DNA of 36,256 nucleotides. Origin: Candidatus Heimdallarchaeota archaeon. GTDB taxonomy: Archaea > Asgardarchaeota > Heimdallarchaeia > Heimdallarchaeales > Heimdallarchaeaceae. Numbering within the stretch: the first letter of the stretch is position 1; the number at the start of each line of letters is the position of its first letter. Below, one piece after another: positions 15,142 to 23,030 of this stretch. Where the stretch lies: contig JAEOSZ010000073.1 of the NCBI GenBank assembly GCA_016840095.1, positions 1-36,256 on the forward strand, given 5' to 3'. The notes beneath the pieces are model-generated. The model saw only the letters and a program-made list of their open reading frames with translations. It was not told the DNA's origin and did not search any database. The position numbers were made by a program, and so were the translations under genes.

Positions 15142-16971
15142 TTGAAGAGAAAGAAATTGTTAACTGGAATAGTTCTATTAGTCTTAATACTACCTCTACT
15201 ATCAAATTTAACCATATCTAATGAAGGAGAGGATGAAGTAAATATTGTATTTACAATTAGTTTTCTTTCACCTAATACTTTTCCTTCTAGATGTGGTCAT
15301 TGGGGTTTATTAATGGAAAATCAATTGCCAAAAATAGGCATAGGTATAGATTTCCATGAATCTACTGGCTGGGCCAGTATTGCTTCCCGAACATGGTCAT
15401 ATCCCTATATAGATTATGATTATATCCCGACATATGATGAGGGTGGATTTGACATATTCTTTAACAAATTCAGCTGGGATTTTGAACCAAATATAGAGGG
15501 GATGTTTGACTGTGCAGGAACTTCTAGTCCAATAGTTGGGGGGAGGAATTTCTATCAATATGTTAATCCGGAATATGACAATAAGCTAAATCAATATTTA
15601 TATGAAATTAATCAAGAACAAAAAACAGAGTATTGCCAAGAGCTACAAAGCATCATATTTGAGGATTTACCAGCTATTAGCGTTTTGTTTGGAAAAGTGT
15701 TATATGGCAAAAGAAACTCAGTTACAGATATTGACTGGGATTTACTCTATGATTTCTCTCATCGATCAGAGCTTTGGAAGGATACTAATGACCAAATACT
15801 GAAATATGCTATCCCATGTGAGTTAGAGACTCCTAATATCTTTCTACTCAAAAAGTATGATATTTATTATGGAACACATACTAAAGATGCTCATTGGATG
15901 AGAGCAGTGTATGGCAAGCTGTTCCGAAGAGAACAAACTTCTCACTTTTGGCAACCAGAAATAGCATCAAATTATTCTATAAGCTCAGATTTTAGAAATT
16001 ATACAGTATCAATAGATCCCAATGCTAAATTTTCAGATGGAAATCCTGTACTAGCTGAGGACATTAAATATTCTTATGAACTTTTTATGACACCTAGTGT
16101 ATACTCTCCTCAATATAGTAATCTTTTATCATGGTTTTCAAATAATCAATCAATTGAAATAATTGACTCCCATACAATAAATTTCAACTTCTCACGTTAC
16201 TGTTACAAACCTTTTGAAGTACTTTCAAAAGGTATTATAGATAGAAGCGAGGTAGAACCTTTAATTTCAGCTCATGGCCATTCAATTTTCACTGAGCAAC
16301 CATTAACAGCTATTGTAACAGACAGTCTGGTTAAATCCTGTGGACCCTTCAAACTTGAATCATATGCATATTGGAACAATGATTCAGTAAAAATGGTTCC
16401 TAATACCTATTGGAACAATCTAACTGCATCAGAAGGAGAACAACCAAATTTAGAAGAGTATTATCAGGTATTTATAGCAGGAAAAGATTATGCAATAGCA
16501 GCACTTGAGAACAATGAAGTAGATATCATAGACTATTCATATTATTCAAGTCCAGGAGATTACTTAAACAATCTTTATATCCAATATTTTCTAGCTAAAA
16601 ATGGTTACCTAGCTGATATGTCACTAAATATGAGACATCCTCATTTAGGATCAGGAGAACTGACACCAGTAGGTACTCCAGAAGCAGCAAAACTCGTGAG
16701 GAAAGCGATAAGTCATGCTATTCCAAGAGATGTAATTGCAGAACAGATCTTCGATGGGAGTGCAAATCCAGGAACTTCATTCATAAGTGATAGATGTATA
16801 GGGTATAATGATTCTCTTCAACCTTCTGAATATAATTTAGATCTTGCAAGAACGCATATGGAATTAGCAGGATTTGATTTAGGAATAAAAACTACAGAAC
16901 CGAGTTTTACTCTATTACTTACAATGGCTATAGGTTTAACAATTATAAGCATTAGAAAAAGAATAAAATAA
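15142..16971 (+). CDS. Circularly permuted oligopeptide-type solute-binding protein 3
   Basis: A 609-residue third paralog, more diverged but with the same rearranged order. It has a signal peptide (1-26); the normal C-terminal segment (NFYQYVNPEYDNKLNQY, ELQSIIFEDLPAISVLF); the joint DQILKYAIPCELETPN; lobe I (WMRAVYGKLFRREQ, KFSDGNPVLAEDIKYS near 295); and the start of lobe II (NMRHPHLGSGELTP, LVRKAISHAIPRDVIAEQ, LARTHMELAGFDL). A single TM (about 588-605) and RKRIK end it. The gene has more cysteines than its paralogs, among them CAGTSS, AIPCE, SCGP and DRCIG, which may form disulfides outside the cell. The start is TTG in the context TTGAAGAGA, the same as gene 1. A 59-base spacer with its own TATA-like element separates it from gene 2. 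Confidence 0.83.
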   Translation: MKRKKLLTGIVLLVLILPLLSNLTISNEGEDEVNIVFTISFLSPNTFPSRCGHWGLLMENQLPKIGIGIDFHESTGWASIASRTWSYPYIDYDYIPTYDEGGFDIFFNKFSWDFEPNIEGMFDCAGTSSPIVGGRNFYQYVNPEYDNKLNQYLYEINQEQKTEYCQELQSIIFEDLPAISVLFGKVLYGKRNSVTDIDWDLLYDFSHRSELWKDTNDQILKYAIPCELETPNIFLLKKYDIYYGTHTKDAHWMRAVYGKLFRREQTSHFWQPEIASNYSISSDFRNYTVSIDPNAKFSDGNPVLAEDIKYSYELFMTPSVYSPQYSNLLSWFSNNQSIEIIDSHTINFNFSRYCYKPFEVLSKGIIDRSEVEPLISAHGHSIFTEQPLTAIVTDSLVKSCGPFKLESYAYWNNDSVKMVPNTYWNNLTASEGEQPNLEEYYQVFIAGKDYAIAALENNEVDIIDYSYYSSPGDYLNNLYIQYFLAKNGYLADMSLNMRHPHLGSGELTPVGTPEAAKLVRKAISHAIPRDVIAEQIFDGSANPGTSFISDRCIGYNDSLQPSEYNLDLARTHMELAGFDLGIKTTEPSFTLLLTMAIGLTIISIRKRIK

Positions 16972-17003
16972 TTAAAGAAAAAGGGATGGAAGAGACTTTT
17001 ATT

Positions 17004-17168
17004 TTATTCATATAATTCAAAGTCTGATTTGTCGGCACCACATTCTGGACAAACCCAATCATCAGGAACGTCTTCCCATGCTGTTCCAGGGGCTATCCCT
17101 GCATCAGGATCTCCTAAATCCGGATCATATATGTACCCACATAGTGTGCATATCCATTTGTCACTCAT
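17004..17168 (-). CDS. Rubredoxin
   Basis: A complete 54-residue rubredoxin, a small cytoplasmic one-electron carrier with a single iron held by four cysteines. The ligands are Cys7 and Cys10 in [12 protein letters not shown] and Cys40 and Cys43 in [15 protein letters not shown], with the usual [11 protein letters not shown] and WEDVP segments between them. Length and spacing are normal for the family. ATG at 17168 has a GAGG SD-like site about nine bases upstream and a TATA box at 17211-17220. Rubredoxins often serve oxygen or superoxide detoxification (rubrerythrin, superoxide reductase, flavodiiron proteins), but none of these partners is in the window. Confidence 0.95.
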   Translation of the reverse strand: MSDKWICTLCGYIYDPDLGDPDAGIAPGTAWEDVPDDWVCPECGADKSDFELYE

Positions 17169-17210
17169 TTTTTTATCCTCTTTAATGATTTAGCTATCTT
17201 TTCTTGAGAG

Positions 17211-17220
17211 GTATATATGT
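17211..17220 (-). promoter_or_regulatory. TATA box of rubredoxin
   Basis: ACATATATAC on the minus strand, about 47 bases before the ATG at 17168, predicting a leader of about 20 bases that includes the GAGG SD-like site. It lies downstream of the stop of the 112-residue gene, so rubredoxin is probably transcribed on its own. Confidence 0.5.
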
Positions 17221-17227
17221 TTTACCC

Positions 17228-17566
17228 TTATGTTATTCCATTCGCTAATATTTTCTCTATTTGTTCCAAAGATATACTTGTTTTATCCCAAACAAGTTCA
17301 CTATTATCCAAAAATAGCTCAAATAGATTTCGTACACTCACTATGTTATTCTTGCTGTCCTCTAAAATCAGCTGATAACTTGTCCAGAAACCACATGCTG
17401 GGCAAAAGAATTCTGGATTCTTGTTAAAATCTTTTCTAATATTCAAAAGAAAATCTGCTAGTTCTTCTATGGAATTCATCTCGAACCCTTCTACCTTCTG
17501 AGCCTTACTCTCTCCAGTATTCGAATCAATGAAGTTATCGTACTCTACGATAGTTAGTTTCCACAT
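17228..17566 (-). CDS. Hypothetical protein with a single CxxC motif
   Basis: A 112-residue soluble protein that I do not recognise. It begins MWKLTIVEYDNFIDSNTG and has a central FFCPACGFWTSYQLIL. The rest is a mix of strands and helices rich in acidic residues. A single CPAC could bind metal only as a dimer or with other ligands, or could be a redox pair. The start ATG at 17566 has an AGGA site about 9 bases upstream, in a leader (GCAGGAATTCATAG) that resembles the leader of the neighbouring 987-residue TPR gene. A 15-base interrupted palindrome sits just upstream. It precedes rubredoxin on the same strand but does not obviously share its promoter. Confidence 0.6.
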   Translation of the reverse strand: MWKLTIVEYDNFIDSNTGESKAQKVEGFEMNSIEELADFLLNIRKDFNKNPEFFCPACGFWTSYQLILEDSKNNIVSVRNLFELFLDNSELVWDKTSISLEQIEKILANGIT

Positions 17567-17578
17567 CTATGAATTCCT

Positions 17579-17593
17579 GCTAGATTCTCTAGC
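17579..17593. promoter_or_regulatory. Interrupted palindrome upstream of the 112-aa gene
   Basis: GCTAGA-TTC-TCTAGC is a 6+3+6 inverted repeat located 13 to 27 bases before the ATG at 17566, between the start codon and the likely TATA region (around 17598-17604). It is placed where a bound repressor would block initiation. Confidence 0.35.
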
Positions 17594-17645
17594 ACACTAT
17601 AATAATCAAAATTGTTTAAAAACGCGAGAAAAAATAGATAGATAA

Positions 17646-20609
17646 TTACTCAAACCATTCTTCATCTTCTTCTTCATCTTCTACATCTTCAGCTTTCTTT
17701 ACTAGATCTTCTGCTTTTTTTACTAAATCTTCTGCGTCAAGAGTAAATGATATTGATTCTGAATCTAATACAACTTCATCAGAGTCTAATAAAATTTCGT
17801 CCATTTGTGGAGCATCCTCCATTACATTGACATCAAGGGTTTCAGCAGGTTTTAATTCCACTATTTCATCTTCAGGTGGAGGTCGTAAATCGATCAGTTC
17901 TCCATTAAACGCTGGGATTATTTCCTCCTCAATTTCCTCTTGTTCTGGAATTTCTACAAATTCTTCTCCGGGAATTATCTCTTCAAGAGGTTCTTCTTCG
18001 ATTTCATCTTCCTGTTTATCTGGAGGTTGGGGTATCCCCATTACTACTGATTCTACAGTCAAATCTTCTGTTTCAAGAATCACTTCATCAGATTCTAAGA
18101 TTACTTCATCTGGTGACTCAATTCTTCCCTTTTCAATTTCTTCTAAATCAGATTCAATTTCATGTAATTCTTGGTCCAAATCCGTACCATGATCCAAATC
18201 CTCCAGCTGAACACCTAGTTCAGCTAGGTCTTCTTGTTTTAGAGTGAATTCATGTTCAAACCCAGTCATTTCTTCTTCTTTAGCATCTAATTGTATCTCA
18301 TCTGCAACCAGATCCACAGTTTCTGTTTCATGTAAATCAAGAGCATCATCATAGGATCTAGCCACTGGAATACCATAAGTTTCGATGTAAGCTAAAAGCT
18401 TTGGATCTTTTGCTCGAATCAGACTATCTATTCTTTTTAATTCACCATCTACCTGAGTGATGATTTCCTCTGCTGAAGCTTGTTCAGCTCTTTCTAGTAG
18501 AGCTCTTAAATCACTCTCTACTTGAGCAATTACATCTTCTAGTTCTCTCAAACTTGCATCAAGATCTAGGTCCAATTTTTGCTGCTTTGTTCTTTCTTGT
18601 AAAATACCCTCTTGTAAGAAGTAAATAATCGAGATCCTGTCTAAAACCTCAATATGTATATCTTTGGATCCTACAGGTTCGATTTTAGGGATGAATTTTC
18701 TTAGAGTATTAACATATTTTTCAAATTGATTTTTAAGATTGAACGTGATTTTTTCAGTGATAGCTATAATGATCCTATCCTCTATCATATCAATGAGTAA
18801 ATCTCGGCCTTCTTGTGTCACTTCACTCAGAACAAGATCTTCTTCTAATACACTTTGAGAGAAGGTATTAATTGCTGCTACCAACATTGGAACTAGTGAA
18901 GCTTCGTCTTGGTATTCGTGTTTTGTTGTAAAACGATACTTCATAACTGCAGAATCTGCATCAACAAGTGCTAACCCATAAAGCTTTGAGCCAACAACTT
19001 TTGGAGCTTTTACAAACTTGAAACCTTGGTACTTCTTCAGAGTTTCAGACATTCTGTCAGATTTTTCAAAACCCTTTTCTTCTAAAATTGAAGCAAATCT
19101 TTCAATCTTCTGATCTTTATCAATTTCGCTTAGAAGAGTTTGAGCTTCCCTTTGCACCTTTGGATAGTTGAACTTTTTAGCTAATTCATAAGCATCAGCT
19201 ATTGTTTCCATTGCTTTTTCAGGTTTATTTCCGTGAATTAGAAGCAATCCTTTTAGCATCTGGATATCGCACATTAATCTTGGGATAAATTGCTCTTCAG
19301 AAAGATAAGTTAAGTTATTTAGATATCCCAATACTGCTGAATAATCTGTTAGCTCATTATTTTCGTTAAACCTTTCAAGATGTAATCCAGCTAACTCAAA
19401 TTGAGCTTTGATTAGAAACTCTACGTTATCTAAATCTGATGCCGCTTTATTTGAAATTTCGAATGCTCTTATTGCATCATCTATCATTCCTCTCTTCTTA
19501 TTGAGAAGACCTTCATAGTAGTAGATATTCGGTTTTACTCTTAATTCTCCCACTTCATCCAACTTGATTTTGCACATCTGGATAGATGTTTCAGCTAATT
19601 CATAATTATCTCTTTCAATAGCTATCCAAGCTGATAATAAATAAGGTTGAATAAGATTCAATTCCATTTCTTCATCCAGTCTAAGTGCGACATCTAACAT
19701 TTCCCTTGCTTCTTCATATCTCTCTAAAAGAAGACATAATTCTGCGATATTTGATGCACTTACTGCTTTAGCTCTCGGATTCTTTGAGACAAGTTTGTGG
19801 ATTTGTCTTAGTAGTCGTATTGATCTTTCAAAATCTCCTCTTGCTAATTCTAACTTTGCTGAGTTATTAAGAAGACTAGCTCTATCAGCTGCCAAACCAG
19901 TTTCTTCAGTTGGAACGATAGCTGCATTGAGCATTTTTTGAGCTTTTTTAAACTCACCTTTGTTGATGAAAACTGTAGTAATTAGGTTGAGTGCAACAGA
20001 TTGAAAATAGGGATCTCTTTGTTTTACGGCACTTTGAAGAACTCGTCTAGCTAGATCTTCTACTCTGTCAAAATCACTTACAAGAAGGAAGCCTTGAGCT
20101 GCCAGAGTGTAAATTAGGAAACAAGTAAGTTTTCCTTCAAATTCATCAATATAGGTGGCAATGTGATGATCAATTTCATCAACTGTAGTCAAAGCCATTG
20201 GGTAATTTTGTTCACCATAGAGTAATAAGAATTCCAGACTTGCAGTTACAAAAGCATTTCTAGGAGAATCTAAAGCATCATCATATTTCTGTTGAAATTG
20301 AAGCTTCAAACTAACTATTTTATTGGTCATATTGAGTCTTGAATAAGCATAAGCTCGATAGAGATAATATTCAGGTCTAGTTAGAGCTTCTGTTAATTTT
20401 AACAAAGAACGAAAATCTCTCGTACAGATTGCAGCATCGATTGCTAAATCCTGTAAATCTGCACTAACAAAGTTTGTTGTAGAATGCTCAATACATGCTT
20501 TGGCAAAATTATTTAGAGCATGCTTGTCTTGTTCAATTGATTCAACAAGGTTTACAATAAAAGGATCTGTGAATGTTTTTTCATGTCGAACGTTGAACGG
20601 TGCGAACAT
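17646..20609 (-). CDS. Large TPR protein with predicted sensor-like domain, coiled coil and acidic tail
   Basis: A 987-residue cytoplasmic protein. Residues about 60-510 are tetratricopeptide-like helical repeats (for example FQSVALNLITTVFINKGEF, ASNIAELCLLLERYEEA). Residues about 540-650 (KLYGLALVDADSAVMKYRF, EASLVPMLVAAINTFSQSV, GRDLLIDMIEDRIIIAI) resemble a roadblock/longin-like alpha-beta domain found in archaeal proteins next to small GTPases; this is pattern-based and tentative. Residues about 673-733 are a coiled coil. From about 760 to the end lies a strongly acidic, probably disordered tail with repeated DEVIL-type peptides and the end DEEWFE. ATG at 20609 has a good SD (AAGGAG, spacer 8). 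A TATA lies at 20651-20660. It probably acts as a scaffold or adaptor; partners are unknown. Confidence 0.8.
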   Translation of the reverse strand: MFAPFNVRHEKTFTDPFIVNLVESIEQDKHALNNFAKACIEHSTTNFVSADLQDLAIDAAICTRDFRSLLKLTEALTRPEYYLYRAYAYSRLNMTNKIVSLKLQFQQKYDDALDSPRNAFVTASLEFLLLYGEQNYPMALTTVDEIDHHIATYIDEFEGKLTCFLIYTLAAQGFLLVSDFDRVEDLARRVLQSAVKQRDPYFQSVALNLITTVFINKGEFKKAQKMLNAAIVPTEETGLAADRASLLNNSAKLELARGDFERSIRLLRQIHKLVSKNPRAKAVSASNIAELCLLLERYEEAREMLDVALRLDEEMELNLIQPYLLSAWIAIERDNYELAETSIQMCKIKLDEVGELRVKPNIYYYEGLLNKKRGMIDDAIRAFEISNKAASDLDNVEFLIKAQFELAGLHLERFNENNELTDYSAVLGYLNNLTYLSEEQFIPRLMCDIQMLKGLLLIHGNKPEKAMETIADAYELAKKFNYPKVQREAQTLLSEIDKDQKIERFASILEEKGFEKSDRMSETLKKYQGFKFVKAPKVVGSKLYGLALVDADSAVMKYRFTTKHEYQDEASLVPMLVAAINTFSQSVLEEDLVLSEVTQEGRDLLIDMIEDRIIIAITEKITFNLKNQFEKYVNTLRKFIPKIEPVGSKDIHIEVLDRISIIYFLQEGILQERTKQQKLDLDLDASLRELEDVIAQVESDLRALLERAEQASAEEIITQVDGELKRIDSLIRAKDPKLLAYIETYGIPVARSYDDALDLHETETVDLVADEIQLDAKEEEMTGFEHEFTLKQEDLAELGVQLEDLDHGTDLDQELHEIESDLEEIEKGRIESPDEVILESDEVILETEDLTVESVVMGIPQPPDKQEDEIEEEPLEEIIPGEEFVEIPEQEEIEEEIIPAFNGELIDLRPPPEDEIVELKPAETLDVNVMEDAPQMDEILLDSDEVVLDSESISFTLDAEDLVKKAEDLVKKAEDVEDEEEDEEWFE

Positions 20610-20617
20610 CTATGAAT

Positions 20618-20623
20618 CTCCTT
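20618..20623 (-). promoter_or_regulatory. Shine-Dalgarno site of the TPR gene
   Basis: AAGGAG eight bases before the ATG at 20609, one of the stronger SD sites in a window where many genes lack one. It fixes this start codon. Confidence 0.55.
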
Positions 20624-20650
20624 AATCAATGTAATATATAGTATTCTCTA

Positions 20651-20660
20651 ATTATATATG
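20651..20660 (-). promoter_or_regulatory. TATA box of the TPR gene
   Basis: CATATATAAT on the minus strand, about 45 bases before the ATG, giving a leader of about 20 bases that carries the AAGGAG site. Confidence 0.45.
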
Positions 20661-20740
20661 CGAGTAACACTCTGGAATTCTAATAGTTCATTACTAGTTT
20701 TGCATATTTAAACGTTCATTTAGAAACCAATGCGCCTGAC

Positions 20741-22081
20741 TTAAATCTGCAAAGATTCATCTTCAGGCAAAGTATCTTTTTTTTCAGAATTTTTACCTCT
20801 AAGTAGTCTTTGAGCGATTATAGGAATCAATATTGCTATTGGATATCCTAGAGTAGCTATTGGGAAAGTCCAAGCAAGTAATGCTTCATAAATGAACACT
20901 CCAGACATAGTCCCCAGTGCTCTCGTTAATCTTCTACCAGCAGATACAAAACCCGTTGACGTTCCCCGGTATTTGGGTGGTAACCAACTATAAAAGAAAG
21001 TATTCCAGGTGGGTCTGGACATATTTGCAGCTGTTCCTCTTAACACAAAGAATACTGCAACAAAAGCTAATGTTGGTCCTAGAGTAATTCCTAAAGCTAA
21101 AGCTGGGACAGCAAAATGTAATATTGCCAGAACTTTTTCATTACCCATTTTGTTACTCCAAGGTAAAACTACAAGACTTCCAACAGCTATTCCTACATTA
21201 GATGCTGAAAGAATGTATGCCCATTCTAAATCTGTTGCACCTAGCTCATCAATAATGAAGTACCGAATATAAGGTATAGCTACACCTGAAGTAAATCCAA
21301 TAATAGCTTCGCATATGAAAAATGCAGCTAATTGAATACCAATTGGTTTTTTACCAGTCTTCTCAAATTGCTTCCAATCATCATCTTTTGTCATTTCTTT
21401 TGCTTCTTCTTTTGTTGTATCTGGTATTGGAAACTTGAAGGCAAGAAGCATAGTAATTAGTAGAAAAATAGCTACACCGAGAATAAGAAACATGTAACCA
21501 CTTCTTAGCTGAAGATAGAGTGGAGAATGTTCAACAAATAAGGTAGTTGGAGAATTGAGATAGCTCTGGAAGATTGGGTACTTTATACTAAACAAGGTTA
21601 GAAAAGCTCCTCCAATCAAAGGAGTAAATACTCCAGTTAAATTCCAAAAGAAAGCCATTATGCTGAAGAACTTAGTTTTATCTTTTTTCGAAGGACTAAC
21701 ATCTGCTAGAAGAGTAGTAAGAGAGATTTGAGCCAAAGAACCTGAAACTCCGAACAATGAGTAAGCTGCTATCATCCACCCTTTTATTTCAGTAAAACTG
21801 GATATATAGAACAAGAACATTGACACGCTTGCTAGTCCTATTCCAGCTATCATAGTATACTTTCTTTTTCTAACATCAGTTATGTATCCAAGACCTAAAA
21901 CTACTCCAGTAGCTAGGTAACCTGAAACAGAAAAGAGTAATCCATAAGAAAAACTATCCCAACTGAGAAAAATCACAAATAAAGGAACAACATAGCGAAC
22001 CATACGATTACTAAAACCAATCAAAACTCTGAAAAAAATGATAGAGTTTACTTTAGTACCATTTGTATGATTTCTAAGCAT
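20741..22081 (-). CDS. MFS transporter (distinct from the tandem pair)
   Basis: A 446-residue major facilitator with about 12 membrane helices. Loop 2-3 has a variant of motif A (LGYITDVRKRKYTM, residues about 63-76). Other family features are the Gly/Pro-rich helix 5 region FFWNLTGVFTPLIGGAFLT and the second-half SNVGIAVGSLVVLPWSNKMG, which mirrors motif A. A cytoplasmic charged loop (KEEAKEMTKDDDWKQFEKTGKK) separates the halves, and FVLRGTAANMSRPTWNTFFYSW follows in the second half. It is not close to the MFS pair at 3524-6725. The alpha/beta hydrolase gene ends 53 bases upstream on the same strand, so the two may be co-transcribed and act on one compound. Substrate unknown. Confidence 0.85.
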   Translation of the reverse strand: MLRNHTNGTKVNSIIFFRVLIGFSNRMVRYVVPLFVIFLSWDSFSYGLLFSVSGYLATGVVLGLGYITDVRKRKYTMIAGIGLASVSMFLFYISSFTEIKGWMIAAYSLFGVSGSLAQISLTTLLADVSPSKKDKTKFFSIMAFFWNLTGVFTPLIGGAFLTLFSIKYPIFQSYLNSPTTLFVEHSPLYLQLRSGYMFLILGVAIFLLITMLLAFKFPIPDTTKEEAKEMTKDDDWKQFEKTGKKPIGIQLAAFFICEAIIGFTSGVAIPYIRYFIIDELGATDLEWAYILSASNVGIAVGSLVVLPWSNKMGNEKVLAILHFAVPALALGITLGPTLAFVAVFFVLRGTAANMSRPTWNTFFYSWLPPKYRGTSTGFVSAGRRLTRALGTMSGVFIYEALLAWTFPIATLGYPIAILIPIIAQRLLRGKNSEKKDTLPEDESLQI

Positions 22082-22134
22082 GCTGATAACAAGCAGATTA
22101 AACTCGTTTAAAAAATGTTTTGAAAGTATCCAAG

Positions 22135-22959
22135 CTATTGCTTTTCAACCTTTCTGATAAGTTCAACTAATGGAAGACTATGTGCAGCAATGTTAGTTTC
22201 CAAATCAAAATATTCAGAATCTTTCACTGCTTTGTGGATGTTCGTGGTGATCTCACTTGCATGAGCTTTATCCTTTTCAGCTGCAACAAAAATACATTTA
22301 CTCTTGATCTTTGCTAAAACTTCATCTGTTATTCTGAACTTTCTCTGTGTTATCATTGTTTTACGAACTTTTTTAGCATCGTAACTGTCAAAGTAGCCCC
22401 AATATTTTTTGGCTTGTTCTTTCTGGGATCTATCGAGATAGATATAACGGATAACGAATTTTGCAATAGGTTTTACAAAGAATCTCCATACAGGTGGGAT
22501 ATTGATATAAACAAAAGGCCATGTATAACCAGGCACCTCAACTCGAAGAACTGGACCGACCATATAGGTAGTTCTGGGATTCATTATTCCCATACTCATT
22601 GCAAGCAAAGTAAAACCAGCACCATAACTAGATGCTATCATCAAATAGTCTTCTAGCATCAAGTAATCTATTACTTCAGCAATGTCTCTTGCGAATCGTT
22701 CTGGTCCTAGATCAGGTTTCTTTCTTAGTTGAGCTGTATGTTTTTCTCTTGTCTCTATAACGTAGATTCTATGATCTTTCATCATTTCTAACAAGACATC
22801 ATCCCAAGCGCTGGGCAAAGAGCCAAATCCTGGTAGTAAGACTAAAGTGTCTTTGATTTCTCCTTCGGGTTCGAAGTAAAGAACACGAAGAATATCCTGA
22901 CCATCTTCTGCAACCTGAACATGTAAAATAGAAGCAAATTCCTCGAATTTTGAACTCAT
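22135..22959 (-). CDS. Alpha/beta hydrolase-fold protein
   Basis: A 274-residue soluble alpha/beta hydrolase. VLLPGFGSLPSAWDDVL (about 40-56) gives the oxyanion-hole strand turn. The nucleophile elbow is IASSYGAG with Ser111, a variant of GxSxG in which the first Gly is Ala. Candidate acid and base are Asp230 in FVAAEKDKAH and His260 in NIAAHSLPLVEL, so the catalytic triad looks complete. A lid-like insertion around residues 135-200 is rich in aromatic residues (PGYTWPFVYINIPPVWRFF), suggesting a hydrophobic substrate. It could be an esterase, lipase or peptidase; the sequence does not decide. It precedes an MFS transporter by 53 bases on the same strand. Confidence 0.83.
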   Translation of the reverse strand: MSSKFEEFASILHVQVAEDGQDILRVLYFEPEGEIKDTLVLLPGFGSLPSAWDDVLLEMMKDHRIYVIETREKHTAQLRKKPDLGPERFARDIAEVIDYLMLEDYLMIASSYGAGFTLLAMSMGIMNPRTTYMVGPVLRVEVPGYTWPFVYINIPPVWRFFVKPIAKFVIRYIYLDRSQKEQAKKYWGYFDSYDAKKVRKTMITQRKFRITDEVLAKIKSKCIFVAAEKDKAHASEITTNIHKAVKDSEYFDLETNIAAHSLPLVELIRKVEKQ

Positions 22960-23030
22960 ATAGTGTTCTGAGGATTACTCTTTTTTAAATTTATTTCCAA
23001 AACACTATGAATTTGTTTCTTAATTTCAAT

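Noticed and set aside
11508..16971. The binding proteins as ordinary SBPs broken by frameshifts or mis-split genes
   Set aside because: Each of the three frames has its own signal peptide at the start and a membrane anchor at the end. All three share the same break point, so a sequencing error or shifted gene boundary would have to occur identically three times.
17827..18192. Plus-strand Ser-rich frame inside the TPR gene
   Set aside because: It is the antisense shadow of the acidic Glu/Asp-rich tail (GAA/GAT reads as TTC/ATC); no start signals or domain.
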